A stretch of DNA of 57,655 nucleotides from Trachipleistophora hominis (Eukaryota; Microsporidia; Pleistophoridae), in assembly GCA_000316135.1 (NCBI GenBank), contig JH994098.1, forward strand, positions 21,342 to 78,996, written 5' to 3'. The notes below the pieces were generated by a model. That model was given only the letters and a program-made list of their open reading frames with translations, did not search any database and had not been told where the DNA came from. Shown one piece after another: positions 27,630 through 38,136 of the stretch (the stretch's first letter is position 1; each line of letters begins with the position of its first letter). Position numbers and translations under genes: made by a program.

Positions 27630-29939
27630 TCACTCAACCACCTCATCAGCCTTCGCCTTCTCATTCCTCTCCAAAGGCTGTTCCTCATCTTTATTCTCAT
27701 CAGCCTCATTTCCTGTCATATCATCGCCCTTCTTCTCCTCCTTAGCCTTCCTCAGTTTCTCTCTCGCAACCTTTTCTCTCTCCTCTCTCTCCGCCTTTTC
27801 TCTCTCCTTTTCCTTCACCTCCCTCTCAATCTCAAGCTCCATCCTGACAATCTCCTCATCAAGTCTTTCCAAGTTGAGAATTTCTACGTCCCCATCAAAC
27901 GTACACCTGCTCAGCAGATCTTTGTTGCCGTTGAGCCTCGACTGCAATTTGTACACCGCCGGCGTGCACGTCTTCACCCCCTTGAGGTTCTTCAGGCTGA
28001 GCTCTATCCTATCGTGCACAGCCTTCTTCTTGCACTCCATCAGGTCCTTCATTCGTGTAACGAATTTGTCAATTTTGCTGTTGTACTCGTCAATTTTCTT
28101 CTTCTCGTCTTTCAGCGTGTCACACACCGGCAGGTACATGAACTCCATGCTGAGATTGCACACATTGTTCAGGTCATCCTCCGTGAACAGCGTGTAGTAG
28201 ATCGGCTTGCTCATGGTGTTCTGTAGCCTTTCAAGGTATAACTGGTACTCGTTGGTAAGATTGCCGATCTGTTCTATTTCTATCTCCCTCTGCCTGAACT
28301 CCTCCTCTAATTTGAGGAGATGCGAGCAGTCCGTCTCAAAATTGTGCCCCTTGATCTGCAGCTGCTTATTTCTCGTGAGCACCGCCGTGAACGGCGTGTC
28401 AATCTCCTCGTCCAGAAGGACATCGCCCTGATGGGTGAACGTTAACGTACTGCCCGTCGGAGCCTGAACCGATGAACGCGCGTTCTTCTCGTGAGCATCA
28501 CGAGATGAGCACGAGCTGCCCCCCGGAGCCTGATCTGATAAACGCGTGTTCCTCTCGTGAGCATCACATGAGCTATCACGGGATGAGCTGCCCTCCAGTG
28601 CCTCAACTGCAACGTCCTGCTCGTGAGCATCACGAGACAAGCGCCAGAACACCCGCTCACCGTCACGGTCCACCACCACCGATTCCTCCATCAACGCTCC
28701 GTCCCTGAAAATTACCGCACCGTTGAGCATCACATCACCCACCAGCACGTCCATAACGCGCATCGCCGTGGTGTAGAACGGCAGGGCACCTGCAATGGCG
28801 GCCCCAAAGCCGACACTCTCATGGCTGTCACTGCTCCGCCTCACCTTCACACGCAGCTGCTCAAGCATTTCCCTCACGAACGAGTTGTTGCTGTTCCCGC
28901 CCACCACCTCCACAATGGCGCCCTCGTAGTCGCAGAAGTGGTTCTCGTCCTTGATGTACTCATCAATACGCTCACGTAAAAATGCGCCTATCCTGTCGAT
29001 GTCGTCCTTAATCATCGCGCGGTACTCGTCCTGATTAATCCGTATTTTGTACAAGTCATCGCCTACCTCAAGCGTATCCTCAAGCACTGCCGTACTGCTC
29101 AGTATCATTTTGTATTTCTTCAGCTTTGGTATGACCGTCTCTCTCAGCACGAGGTACTTGTACGTCTCCTTGTACGTGCACGGCCTGTAATTCGTTCTAT
29201 TCACCGTTATGCCGCGGTACATTCCGTTGCTCTTCACACTTTCTTTCTCAAGAGTGCGCAGCTCTCCGCTGTCTCCCTTCGCCTGTTCCTTCTCAGAAGT
29301 GCGCAGCTCTCCGCTGTCTCCCTTCGCCTGCTCCTTCTCAAGACCGCATTGCTCAAGGATGTGGTAGAACAGCCTCTCATCAAAACTCCCCCCGCCAATC
29401 TCAATCTGCTCAATTTTCCTCGCCCTCATCTTCCCATCCACAAACGTAAAACTGCCGATCGCACTGTGCGCATGTCCCAAATCAATCATTATAAAACGCT
29501 CGTGCGCCTTCACCTTCAGCGATAGGTGCGCTGCTGCGCACGTAAGATCGTCATAAACACCCACAACGTTCAAATCTGCCGCCCTCGCACACATCAGCAC
29601 GTCATCAATCGCCTTTAGACTCGTGCATCGCGTGCTGATCGTAACGTTGGGCCTGAAACCAACGGGCTGCTTGTCCATGTTCTGCAGGATCAGCCTGTGC
29701 AGGTAGCAGAAGTACATGGTGAGCAGCTTCTGGTCGTTCGTGAAGTGCCTGTACCGCTCAACCATGTCCTGCTGCTTGAAGCCGCCCACATTGTTGCCAA
29801 ACTTTCGCTGGGGATGGCTGAGCTGAAATTGCGTCTGTATCGTCCGCTTGTTGAGCTCGTCTATGAGGATGCGGCCGTTTCGTGATGATCCGGTCAGCAC
29901 AGTCTTGTGATCGCCGATGTCTATGCCAAAGTTCTCCAT
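27630..29939 (-). CDS. Hsp110/Sse1-type chaperone, 769 aa
   Basis: Hsp70-superfamily member; in the cytosol Hsp110 proteins act as nucleotide-exchange factors for Hsp70 and as holdases. ATPase domain: FGIDIGDHKTVL at 4-15 (phosphate 1), MIDLGHAHSAIGSF at 151-164 (phosphate 2; the DLGH form is typical of Hsp110, canonical Hsp70s have DLGGGT), EVVGGNSNNS at 344-353 (adenosine motif). There is no signal peptide, which argues against ER Lhs1/HYOU1. Oddities: a 15-residue tandem duplication (201-230) in the ATPase domain, three degenerate repeats containing DAHE in a Ser-rich insert (434-496), and a Lys/Glu-rich helical tail after 690. CCCC stands 7-10 bases before the ATG and TATAAAA at -29, so both start signals are present. 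Confidence 0.9.
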   Translation of the reverse strand: MENFGIDIGDHKTVLTGSSRNGRILIDELNKRTIQTQFQLSHPQRKFGNNVGGFKQQDMVERYRHFTNDQKLLTMYFCYLHRLILQNMDKQPVGFRPNVTISTRCTSLKAIDDVLMCARAADLNVVGVYDDLTCAAAHLSLKVKAHERFIMIDLGHAHSAIGSFTFVDGKMRARKIEQIEIGGGSFDERLFYHILEQCGLEKEQAKGDSGELRTSEKEQAKGDSGELRTLEKESVKSNGMYRGITVNRTNYRPCTYKETYKYLVLRETVIPKLKKYKMILSSTAVLEDTLEVGDDLYKIRINQDEYRAMIKDDIDRIGAFLRERIDEYIKDENHFCDYEGAIVEVVGGNSNNSFVREMLEQLRVKVRRSSDSHESVGFGAAIAGALPFYTTAMRVMDVLVGDVMLNGAVIFRDGALMEESVVVDRDGERVFWRLSRDAHEQDVAVEALEGSSSRDSSCDAHERNTRLSDQAPGGSSCSSRDAHEKNARSSVQAPTGSTLTFTHQGDVLLDEEIDTPFTAVLTRNKQLQIKGHNFETDCSHLLKLEEEFRQREIEIEQIGNLTNEYQLYLERLQNTMSKPIYYTLFTEDDLNNVCNLSMEFMYLPVCDTLKDEKKKIDEYNSKIDKFVTRMKDLMECKKKAVHDRIELSLKNLKGVKTCTPAVYKLQSRLNGNKDLLSRCTFDGDVEILNLERLDEEIVRMELEIEREVKEKEREKAEREEREKVAREKLRKAKEEKKGDDMTGNEADENKDEEQPLERNEKAKADEVVE
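28452..28640 (-). repeat. Degenerate triplicated segment in HSP110 insert
   Basis: Three copies of a roughly 20-residue unit (SRDAHEQ, CDAHERN, SRDAHEKN; two followed by QAPxGS). At DNA level the shared core on plus reads TCGTGAGCATCAC, itself repeated. Confidence 0.7.
29250..29339 (-). repeat. 45-base tandem duplication in HSP110
   Basis: Two in-frame copies encode EKEQAKGDSGELRT followed by Ser or Leu (residues 201-230), nearly identical in DNA. It falls in a surface loop of the ATPase domain. Confidence 0.85.
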
Positions 29940-29945
29940 GATGGA

Positions 29946-29949
29946 GGGG
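29946..29949 (-). promoter_or_regulatory. C-run start motif of HSP110
   Basis: On minus, CCCC stands 7-10 bases before ATG 29939, and TATAAAAAAA begins at -29. Confidence 0.6.
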
Positions 29950-30314
29950 CCAAGCCACTTTTTTTATAGAAACGGGAGTTCTAGAAAAATGATTAAAAAT
30001 TTTAAAGAGCTCACAAGGTTATTGGTGCGGAGTATAAAATGTTTGGCGGTTGTAAATGCGTGTAAAATGGTTGGGTGAGTGTTGGTGTATTGATTATGGC
30101 CTGTTGTACGGGCATTTCTGGTTCTAACACGTTTTGTGGGAATGCTGAGTTATCTTACACGATATTTATAATCTTTAGCGTAGATTTTGCTTGGTGTGTA
30201 AAATTGGCGGTTGAGACGAGGATGAACCTTTCCCGTGTTGGTCTTGGCAGATCAGAGGATTCGTGTAAAACGTAATGAAAGTTAGTAAACGTACTTTAGG
30301 TGGTAGACACTTTT

Positions 30315-30405
30315 TACCAACTTAATGAGAATAAATTAAAGTATTTTGAGCGTAAAACACGTTCTTACCAACTTAATGAGACTAAATCAAAGTATTTCTA
30401 TTGGA
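30315..30405 (+). repeat. 51-base tandem pair
   Basis: TACCAACTTAATGAGA occurs at 30315 and 30366, followed by ATAAATTAAAGTATTT or CTAAATCAAAGTATTT. Confidence 0.7.
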
Positions 30406-30998
30406 GCTCTCTCTTAAAATGTAGGATTAAACGAAGAAAATATTTGAAACACGTCGTATTTCTGTTGTAATTAAAACGATTGATTAACAAATGTTTATTT
30501 TTACTGATCTGTTTTATAGCACCGGTCGTAAACGATTGTTCAATCAAAAAATTGCAAATCTTTGTTTTCATGCCTTTGAAGAAATTGTTGATGATTCTAC
30601 GTTAGTTACATAACAATTATCTGTGTTTTAAGAATTTATAGCACCAACAGGAAAATAGCGAATGCTTACATGGTGAACGGTGTATTATAACGTTATTTGT
30701 AATCTAAGACTATCGTTCAGAATTACCGTCTTTTAGGACTTATTCATTATCATATTGTCGTATTCTTTACGAACTTTTGTATTCTTAGAAAAGTTATAGA
30801 AATTACTTACCGTATGAAAATTATATAAAATTATTGGAAAGAGGTTGTTATGGATTGGTACAGAAGGCTAACAACATTTGTTTTATTGGATCTTTGAGAG
30901 TATGTGCGGTTGTGAGATAGTGCATTACATTGACGTAATATGAACGTATTTTAATTTAAATGAAACGTAATTACTTACAAACAAGGATATAGCACAGT

Positions 30999-31068
30999 AT
31001 TATTGTTGAAAGTAGTATTCCCCTCATGTAAATACTAAATAAAGTATCCTCTTTAAGTAACAATTATG
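30999..31068 (+). repeat. 70-base repeat, inverted partner of 4872-4943
   Basis: See 4872-4943. Shares TAAATAAAGTATCCTCTTTA and AGTAACAATTAT. Confidence 0.55.
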
Positions 31069-33554
31069 ATGCAAAATTTTTGGTTTCCTACAGTGAGAAA
31101 GGAATAAAACGTATGACGTGTAGGATGATTTAAAGGAGAAAGGAATAATTAGAAATAAAATAACACTAAAATGATAATGTAGATGTTATTCCGTTTACAA
31201 AACGAAAGAATAAATTGTAAACATACTTTAATTACTGTTGAAGTAATAGAAGGTCTTTGTAGTAATCGTAGTGTTTGGTAGTGATGATTTCTGCATTGAA
31301 TTAACGGGATTATTCATGTTTTTGTTCCTATTCTAAATACATTTTGGTGGGCGATTGTACAGCAATTAGTATGAATGAAGCGATTATAATATAAACGATC
31401 TGATATTGGTTAAAAGTTAATTTCGTTAAAAATATAAAAATATGGTTACTATAAATACTACGGGAATATTTTACATTTAATGGAAATTTAGTACCTGCAA
31501 TAACAAATGAATAAATATTTCTATTCTTGAATAAAGTTAATTTAGTAGAACAGTGCTTAAACTAGCAGTTTTTATAAATGCTGAAATAACAACCATAATC
31601 TATACGTTATAAAATTATAAATAACATCTAAGTTATATTCTATAATTGGTTGTGATGACGTATCGTCAAACTGGTTCTTTAGTTTCCGAAGAATTTTAAT
31701 CAAAGACAGAATAAGTTATAATGAACGTTAAGGATAAAACATTTCTATCAAACGTGTTGAAGGTAATTACGAGCTACTGTAAATTTGATATATATTTAAT
31801 AACAAGATTATGTAAGCATCATCAACTGATTATAAGCAGCTAAAATTTTTAGTCTTCAAGTACCACTTATCGTTTGATTAGGTAGTATGTATTAAGGAAA
31901 TAATTAAACTGGCTTTAAAGAAAGTAAAATGTACCAAGTATCACAAGCAAAGCTTTTTTTTTTGTTCTCATGGTTTCTGAAATAATAAAATTAGGATCAT
32001 GTGTACTATTAATATTTAGTTCTTAGAAAACACGCACAATTTATTGTTAATAAACTAGATTTAAAATACATTTACACAACGTAAGGTTTAATTGGTGTGA
32101 ACTTGCCAAAATCTACTTCTGTAGCCTTTATTTTTATTTGATATAACTTATCTTACACTATTTACATCTTTCATTGAGGATAGAAATCGTCTCCAGCGTC
32201 AATGTTCTTGTTAAGTATATAAACCGTAACTGTTTGATGAATAATTGCTAGAACATGATAATTGCATGACAAAATATAACGTTCTATTCATTGTTAAAAG
32301 GCTAAAATGCATTTTCTGATTTTTTTGAATTAATAATTCGTCTTATGAGTTGTTTTTTATTGATTAGAAATTTTTAATGATTATGATATTGGTCATGTTC
32401 ATTGTTATATTATACGTAGTAATAACATCTTAAATAGTTGAATTATCAATCTAGATATGTAATATTTGTTAACTTATAAACATAGTGAATATTTAGCTAA
32501 AATATCAATGTGATTTATATATTTTTGGTAGTACCTGAAAATGGAAATATTGCTTTGATAATCAAACTAAAAGTTTTGAGATCTGCCATAAATAGTTGTA
32601 TTTTCTCTTGAAAATTTGCCGATTTCAGAAAAAATTTTTGATAACCAAAAATCGTAGATATCACGTTTACTAGAAAATATAAGAAAATTTAAGATCATGT
32701 TTTTAGTTAAAAGGTCCAATGGATTGTATTGGTCTGTTTTATCAGCAATAGCGCTGTTGTCTCTCAAAAACACACTATAACAAAAAGCAGATGATTAAAA
32801 TGGCAGAGAACATTAACATGCATTTATATCTGAGTGTCGTGGAGTAAATGGCTTAAAAAACACAGTTAATGTTTATATGAATATTTACGTTATATAGATA
32901 GTGCTTTAAATGAGGAGCTCTACGTAAATTCTTAGACTTTAATGACTATTAAAATGAGAGGAGATAAAAAAGAAGAGATTTAAAAGTTGAATCAACATAT
33001 GTATATACAAGTGTTAGTTTTTTAAGTACAGAAATTTGAAGTTTTGCCAGATAAGATACCACAATATAATTTTTAACACAAAAAGATGTTCGGTTATTAC
33101 ATGATTGGTTGAGAAACTATCGAGAAATTAATGGTCATATACGATGGGTTTGACCTTCTCGAAAGTCATTTAGTTGGGTTGAATGAGCTAGAGAAAAAAA
33201 AACGACCGATTAATTGGCGATCTGAAAGAACAAATGGTCGAATTTAAATAATGTTATATCGAAAGGTACCATCGGAATAGTTCTAAATATATTCACAATA
33301 TTGGCAGATCGACCCATGATTTAATGGTAAGCAACAATTTTCTTTTGAAAAAAATAAACACAAAAACTAAACTAGATAAAGTAAAAATTATATATCAGGC
33401 GAGAAAAAGAAAATCAAGAGATTCAGTTCGTTCGTTTGCGAAGTCACGATAAAATTTATTCTAGAAGGCAAATAAAAGTAACCTGAAACTATTGATATTT
33501 CGGGGTATAACTCGTATCATAAACATTACCTTCTCAAGTAAAAACGAAAACCAT

Positions 33555-33657
33555 TTGTTTGTTAAAAGTATGTTAGATTATTGTTTTCTCACCTCATTCT
33601 GACTCTTCGTGCTTATTAGGACCGACTATGGTCAGTTTTCTGTAGTTCACAGAACGT
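33555..33657 (-). repeat. Dispersed repeat R, diverged full copy
   Basis: GTTAAAAGTATGTTAGATTA, CTCACCTCATTCTGACTCTT, AGGACCGACTATGGTCAG and CTGTAGTTCACAGAAC follow the R order from A half to B half. Confidence 0.5.
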
Positions 33658-34081
33658 GAATGGTGTTATTATATATCTGCTTGTTTTCATTACAAAAATC
33701 TAGTAAAAGTACAAGATTTTATATGATACAACCTAAGACTGTATTTAATTTATTTTACCACTTTCACAAGAATAATTTTATATTTTAGACGTGATATTGT
33801 ATTTTTTTCATAAAAATCTCTTTTTTAATAACCCAACCTGTCTATTCAGATATTTTATGGTACGTGCAAGAACCTTCTATCTTTTGATCACATGTTTTTC
33901 AACAAAACGTATAACGAAAAGTAATAGAAGTTAATATCATTACACTATTCTAGTTATTAAATAGATATTAAAAATACCACATGCTGCTTACACCACTGAC
34001 ATAGGAATCAATAACATAAATGACAGCTATTATACCATACTACCATCAATAGTGTTAGGAAAACGCAGATTACTTATTGTT

Positions 34082-34801
34082 TTAATTATATTCTTCACCT
34101 TTTAACTTTTTCCGATCTCTGAATACTTTTTCCACAAGATACGAACATGTGGCCATTCCCCTACTTCCCTTAAACTGAAACACTCTGGATCCATCATCCA
34201 TGACGTTATTACACGAACAAATTGTAAAACAACGAACATATATACTATCACCAAGTGTATAAGTTGAAAAACACTTCTTATCCATACTACAACAGCATGC
34301 TTTCATCATATAATCTATTAGTTCATCAAACCTGCAAACATCCATCTCGTTAAATATTTTTGATGCTATACCTATCAAAAATCCTTTTCGTTTCAACGTT
34401 TTATAGCTATCCAGCTTTTCCAAGTTTATTTCACGATACCATACACGCAGCTCATCGTTCTGTTTTTTATTTATTTCAACCATGAAATAAGATAAATCCC
34501 TGCTATCCAATTCATCTTTCTCTACGATTTGCTGGATTCCACCCGACGAATCGTTTATAATTCTTTTAATCCGCAACACTTTATCATCCACTTCAGAAAC
34601 GTGCATAACAATTAGTACGCATATTTTATCATTTTTGTACCCAAAGATCAGTCGGTTACGGTACTCAAACATTATTCTAACTTTTCTTATGAACTTTTTA
34701 TTTTCTTGATTTAAAAATGTATATAATATCACAATTGCACATATAACTAAAAATAATGCCAAGAAAAGAAAATAACACAATATAAAAAGTTTGTGATCCA
34801 T
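34082..34801 (-). CDS. Membrane-anchored family protein, member 2, 239 aa
   Basis: N-terminal membrane segment (about residues 5-30, FILCYFLFLALFLVICAIVIL), then a soluble body. Shares with the 16491 and 35980 products the block ASKIF (146-150), five residues, Cys156, two residues, Asp159, and a C-terminal beta-rich part. It differs by a Cys-rich insertion (KACCCSMDKKC at 167-177, more Cys to 219), so extra disulfides are possible. GGGGG stands 6-10 bases before the ATG and a TATACAT at -21. It lies 1.2 kb from its nearest paralogue on the same strand, pointing to tandem duplication. Function unknown. Confidence 0.8.
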   Translation of the reverse strand: MDHKLFILCYFLFLALFLVICAIVILYTFLNQENKKFIRKVRIMFEYRNRLIFGYKNDKICVLIVMHVSEVDDKVLRIKRIINDSSGGIQQIVEKDELDSRDLSYFMVEINKKQNDELRVWYREINLEKLDSYKTLKRKGFLIGIASKIFNEMDVCRFDELIDYMMKACCCSMDKKCFSTYTLGDSIYVRCFTICSCNNVMDDGSRVFQFKGSRGMATCSYLVEKVFRDRKKLKGEEYN

Positions 34802-35979
34802 TTCTTCCCCCTGTTATGTATAAAGTTACATTATTCGTGTTGATTATATCATTCCTGTCTTCCCTATGTGGAAAAATTTAGTTTATTTCACTACTCGAAA
34901 GACATAAATTAAGATAAAAAAATCAGAATACAAAAATAAATAAGTTTTGCTAAAACAGTTTAATTCAGATAAAATATTGCGATTGTAAAATATCTGAGCA
35001 GATAATTTGCAAAGGTTTATTCCTATAACGGTCTATTAAAAAATTTGGGTTTTATGTATCCGTGATACGATCAGCGATTTAGCCGAAACATACTATTTTT
35101 TGTTGGCATTCACGCTCATCAAGTAATTTTACTGGTAAATCACGGTAAAAAAATATCAAGTAAGTAGCTTAAAATCATCAGTTGATGTAATAATATATGA
35201 TAGTTGTGTAATAGATTATCTTAACGTTTAAAAAATATTAACACAAGTGCATCACACATACCTGCGAATTATGTAAATTCTCTGGTTTATTACAAATGAT
35301 GTAATCAACGTATATTTAATGTCCAAAGACGGCGATTTCTTAAAACATGTATAATATTGGAAAAGGAGTCTTTGGACCAATTTATTTTTATAAAATTATC
35401 GATATATGACCAAGAAACGAGTGTGTTGGTTATATACACGAACAAATAATCAAATCAATGAATTTTTCTGCGTTTCTTTTGGTGTGAGCTTAGTCATGTT
35501 ATGTCAACGATAAAAGTTGCTCTTTAAAGAACAGAATAATGTTCTAAATGTTTAATTCACCAGTTCCCACTTAGGAATAAAATGGTTGTCAAAAGAAGAA
35601 GATATACTTATAAGAAAAGGATATTACTAATTTTATATTTTTTATCTGAAAAAATGAAATTATTTTATGTAAAAATTTTAAAATCTGTGTTAAACTGATA
35701 GTATATATTGATACCTGTTTCTTTGTGAGACCATAAAAGTTAAAAAACTCGTATATAAATTAATATATGCATCTGAAATGTACTTTAAGAACAATACCAA
35801 CTATAGCAATACTATTTATAGTTTGGAATAACTTTTGGTTTCAAGTTGCAATAACATGAGTTAAACAATAAAAAACATTTTCAGGTTTAAATGATATTGA
35901 TATAGGGAGCACAGTTGAAATTTTAAAAGAATCTTGCGTACACCATACAGAATTGTATAAATTATTTATAATACACAGT
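34802..35979. other. Intergenic 1.2 kb between two paralogues
   Basis: A+T-rich; no gene or strong repeat seen. Confidence 0.5.
34807..34811 (-). promoter_or_regulatory. G-run start motif of family member 2
   Basis: GGGGG on minus, 6-10 bases before ATG 34801. Confidence 0.45.
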
Positions 35980-36699
35980 TTACTGCTTTTGCTTAAATAT
36001 TTTGTCAAACATGTAAATACATGTAAAAAGCATTTCAAATCCATTGAAGTTAATTTCTAAAACTTGATTACAAACGATGGTTTCATCGAAAAAATGTACT
36101 CCGATATTGTATAATTTGAGATTGCGGTCAACTAATATACACACAAAGAATATCTTATGTGTTATCGGAATATCCTTTTGATTAAACATAAAATCTAACA
36201 TCCGATCTATTTTACAAATTAAAAAATTCTGGAATATTCTTGATACTGTTCTTCGCAAAATATTTTGGCGTTTAAATAGCTTACAGCATTCCACATCACG
36301 TATGAACGGTTTTGTAAATCTATAATAGTCGTCACGGATATGACGTTTTAATCGCCCTGTGAAAAACATAAAATCGTTAGAATTGTGTGTTTCTTTTTCC
36401 AGGAGTTCTTTCATCAACAACAAATTAGGAAGACTTAGCTCACTTCCGTGAGATAGGATAACGATATCCGTTGGTATGTTGGAACGCTCGTAAAAGTGAC
36501 ATAACTTCTTTTTCATAACATTGTAATATAAGTCAATTATTTCGTTAAAGTTGTCTGCAATTTTCATTCGGTCTAAGAATTGGTTGTTTTTTCGCCTTAA
36601 TATGAAATAAATAAGGCAGTAAGTGATCGTTATGAGTGAAATTGGCAGTGTTATAGCAATGAACACGGGGTTTTTAAGTATTTGTTTCACGTCTACCAT
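35980..36699 (-). CDS. Membrane-anchored family protein, member 3, 239 aa
   Basis: The open frame extends to TTG 36726 with ATGs at 36717 and 36699. The start at 36699 (MVDVKQ) gives 239 residues, equal to its paralogues, and places TATAAATA at -37 instead of -19. Membrane segment about 11-33 (VFIAITLPISLITITYCLI). Shared block VSRIF (152-156), five residues, Cys162, two residues, Asp165; then FFVCILVDRNLKLYNIGV, which aligns with VFVAVSMDSNRKVYQLHV of member 1. The body is basic. Same family and same unknown role as the genes at 16491 and 34082. Confidence 0.8.
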   Translation of the reverse strand: MVDVKQILKNPVFIAITLPISLITITYCLIYFILRRKNNQFLDRMKIADNFNEIIDLYYNVMKKKLCHFYERSNIPTDIVILSHGSELSLPNLLLMKELLEKETHNSNDFMFFTGRLKRHIRDDYYRFTKPFIRDVECCKLFKRQNILRRTVSRIFQNFLICKIDRMLDFMFNQKDIPITHKIFFVCILVDRNLKLYNIGVHFFDETIVCNQVLEINFNGFEMLFTCIYMFDKIFKQKQ

Positions 36700-36728
36700 T
36701 ATAGCGCGGTGAAACATGAATCTCAATT

Positions 36729-36736
36729 TATTTATA
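36729..36736 (-). promoter_or_regulatory. TATA box of family member 3
   Basis: TATAAATA on minus begins 37 bases before ATG 36699 (19 before ATG 36717). The distance favours the inner start. Confidence 0.4.
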
Positions 36737-37788
36737 AATAAATCCAGAATCTTACCATATCTGATACAATACTTTGCTTAAATATACTAAAAGTTGAGCA
36801 CAACATATGACGTAATGGTCTCAGTATAGCACACATTAGTATATCATAGACGTACAAATCGTGATGTCATTATCACCATGTGCTATTCCATATATAAATT
36901 TTACTATTCGTTCATACAATCCTAAATGTTCTAATGAAACCTATAAATTGGTAGTATCCTACTACAAAAACCAATTTTTCTAAATATTGGTACTTTGTGG
37001 CAAAATATTCGAAAAAAGAGAAAAGGTCTGATCTTTTAGATAAAAAATGTAATTGACATGACAAAACATATTGTATTATCAATTGAAACGGTAAAGTAAT
37101 GAAGTTCAAAACTTTGATGTTTTAGATGATTTCGTAAATTTGGAACCGTTAAAGATGTTCTTCCTGCCTTTATATTGTATTTAATTAACAGTTGGTCTAA
37201 TACGTGTTGCAATTTTATTGTATTCAGCTTGTTTTGATTTTCTATAAAAAATAGTTATTATTATTACATTAAATACTTCGTTACTAACAGTTACCGTTTC
37301 CTCCTAGAATATGAATATCTGACTAAACAAACACCATGTTGGATTGGAACATAGATAAAAGTACTTTTCTTGAAGACTGTTATAAGAAGGTGGTTTATCC
37401 AATGTTGGGATAAGAGGTCGATTTCCAAGTATTCTATTCTGTGATACCTTTATCGTAGATTTATCTTCCTAAAATAATTTTAATATTTAATGTTTTTGTG
37501 GTGGAATAGATATACGTTACTAGGAAGTTTTCCTTTTTACATGATAGCTTCCTGTGTTCCTAATGTAGTTGTTTGTGCAAAACCTTTTTTTTCCATTTTA
37601 ACCGAAATTTTCAAAGCTATGCGTACCTTATAAATTCAAGTAAACTTGTTAATTCCTACAAGGTAATGTTACCTCGTTTCATATTTGTAATACTCGTTGC
37701 AAAATACTGAGCATTTTTGTTACAACCATAAACTATGTGAAAATAATAAGAGAATTGAATTTATTTCTAATATACACGGCAAATTTAT
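36737..37788. other. Intergenic 1.05 kb, no gene seen
   Basis: A+T-rich. The 65-codon minus frame at 36912-37109 begins at TTG and is not supported. Confidence 0.5.
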
Positions 37789-38136
37789 CTAGAATATGAA
37801 CGAGCCGCCGTATACCTTAGTTTTCCGTTCCTTCAAAGCATTTTCTTTTTTATCAAGCTTACTTCTACATTTATTCATGTTGTCCAAATTCTTTTTCGAG
37901 CCATCGGGTATTTGAGGACATTCTTTTTCCTCGTTGCCATTGTTCTGTTCTTGTGTCTTTTTTAAAAATTCATTTTCTACTTCCTCCATGCTTTGGCTAA
38001 GTTTGGCACATAAAAGTACGAAGAATGAAAAGAAATGCATGTTTCGTTTCGTATGTGCGTTCTTAAAAGCAAAAAATGTGTGACGTAGTGTTGTGATTAT
38101 TCCTAGTGTTTCAAGTCTTACTGCGTTAAGCAGCAT
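37789..38136 (-). CDS. Small probable secreted protein, 115 or 83 aa
   Basis: Two possible starts. ATG 38136 (115 aa) has GGG 3-5 bases upstream. ATG 38040 (83 aa) gives a textbook signal peptide (MHFFSFFVLLCAKLSQS) directly at the N-terminus. After the leader the product is small, charged (Lys/Glu/Asn) and has two Cys (in KECPQIP and NKCRSKL) that could form one disulfide. The signal peptide argues for the short form; the G-run for the long one. No family recognised; a candidate secreted effector or spore component. Confidence 0.5.
   Translation of the reverse strand: MLLNAVRLETLGIITTLRHTFFAFKNAHTKRNMHFFSFFVLLCAKLSQSMEEVENEFLKKTQEQNNGNEEKECPQIPDGSKKNLDNMNKCRSKLDKKENALKERKTKVYGGSFIF

Larger units (their letters stand above)
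29940..34081. other. Gene-poor 4.1 kb, decayed repeats
   Basis: The longest gene-less stretch. The few frames above 60 codons begin at GTG. It holds the HSP110 promoter (C-run 29946-29949), a 51-base tandem pair, one arm of the 70-base inverted pair, a stretch at 31340-31405 resembling the left end of the window, and an R copy. No RNA gene recognised by eye. Confidence 0.5.

Noticed and set aside
28442..28979. Several frames of 70-118 codons opposite or beside HSP110
   Set aside because: Shadows of the HSP110 coding sequence created by its repeats and higher G+C content.
30075..30275. 66-codon plus frame upstream of HSP110
   Set aside because: Starts at GTG, shows no motif, and lies beside the divergent promoter.
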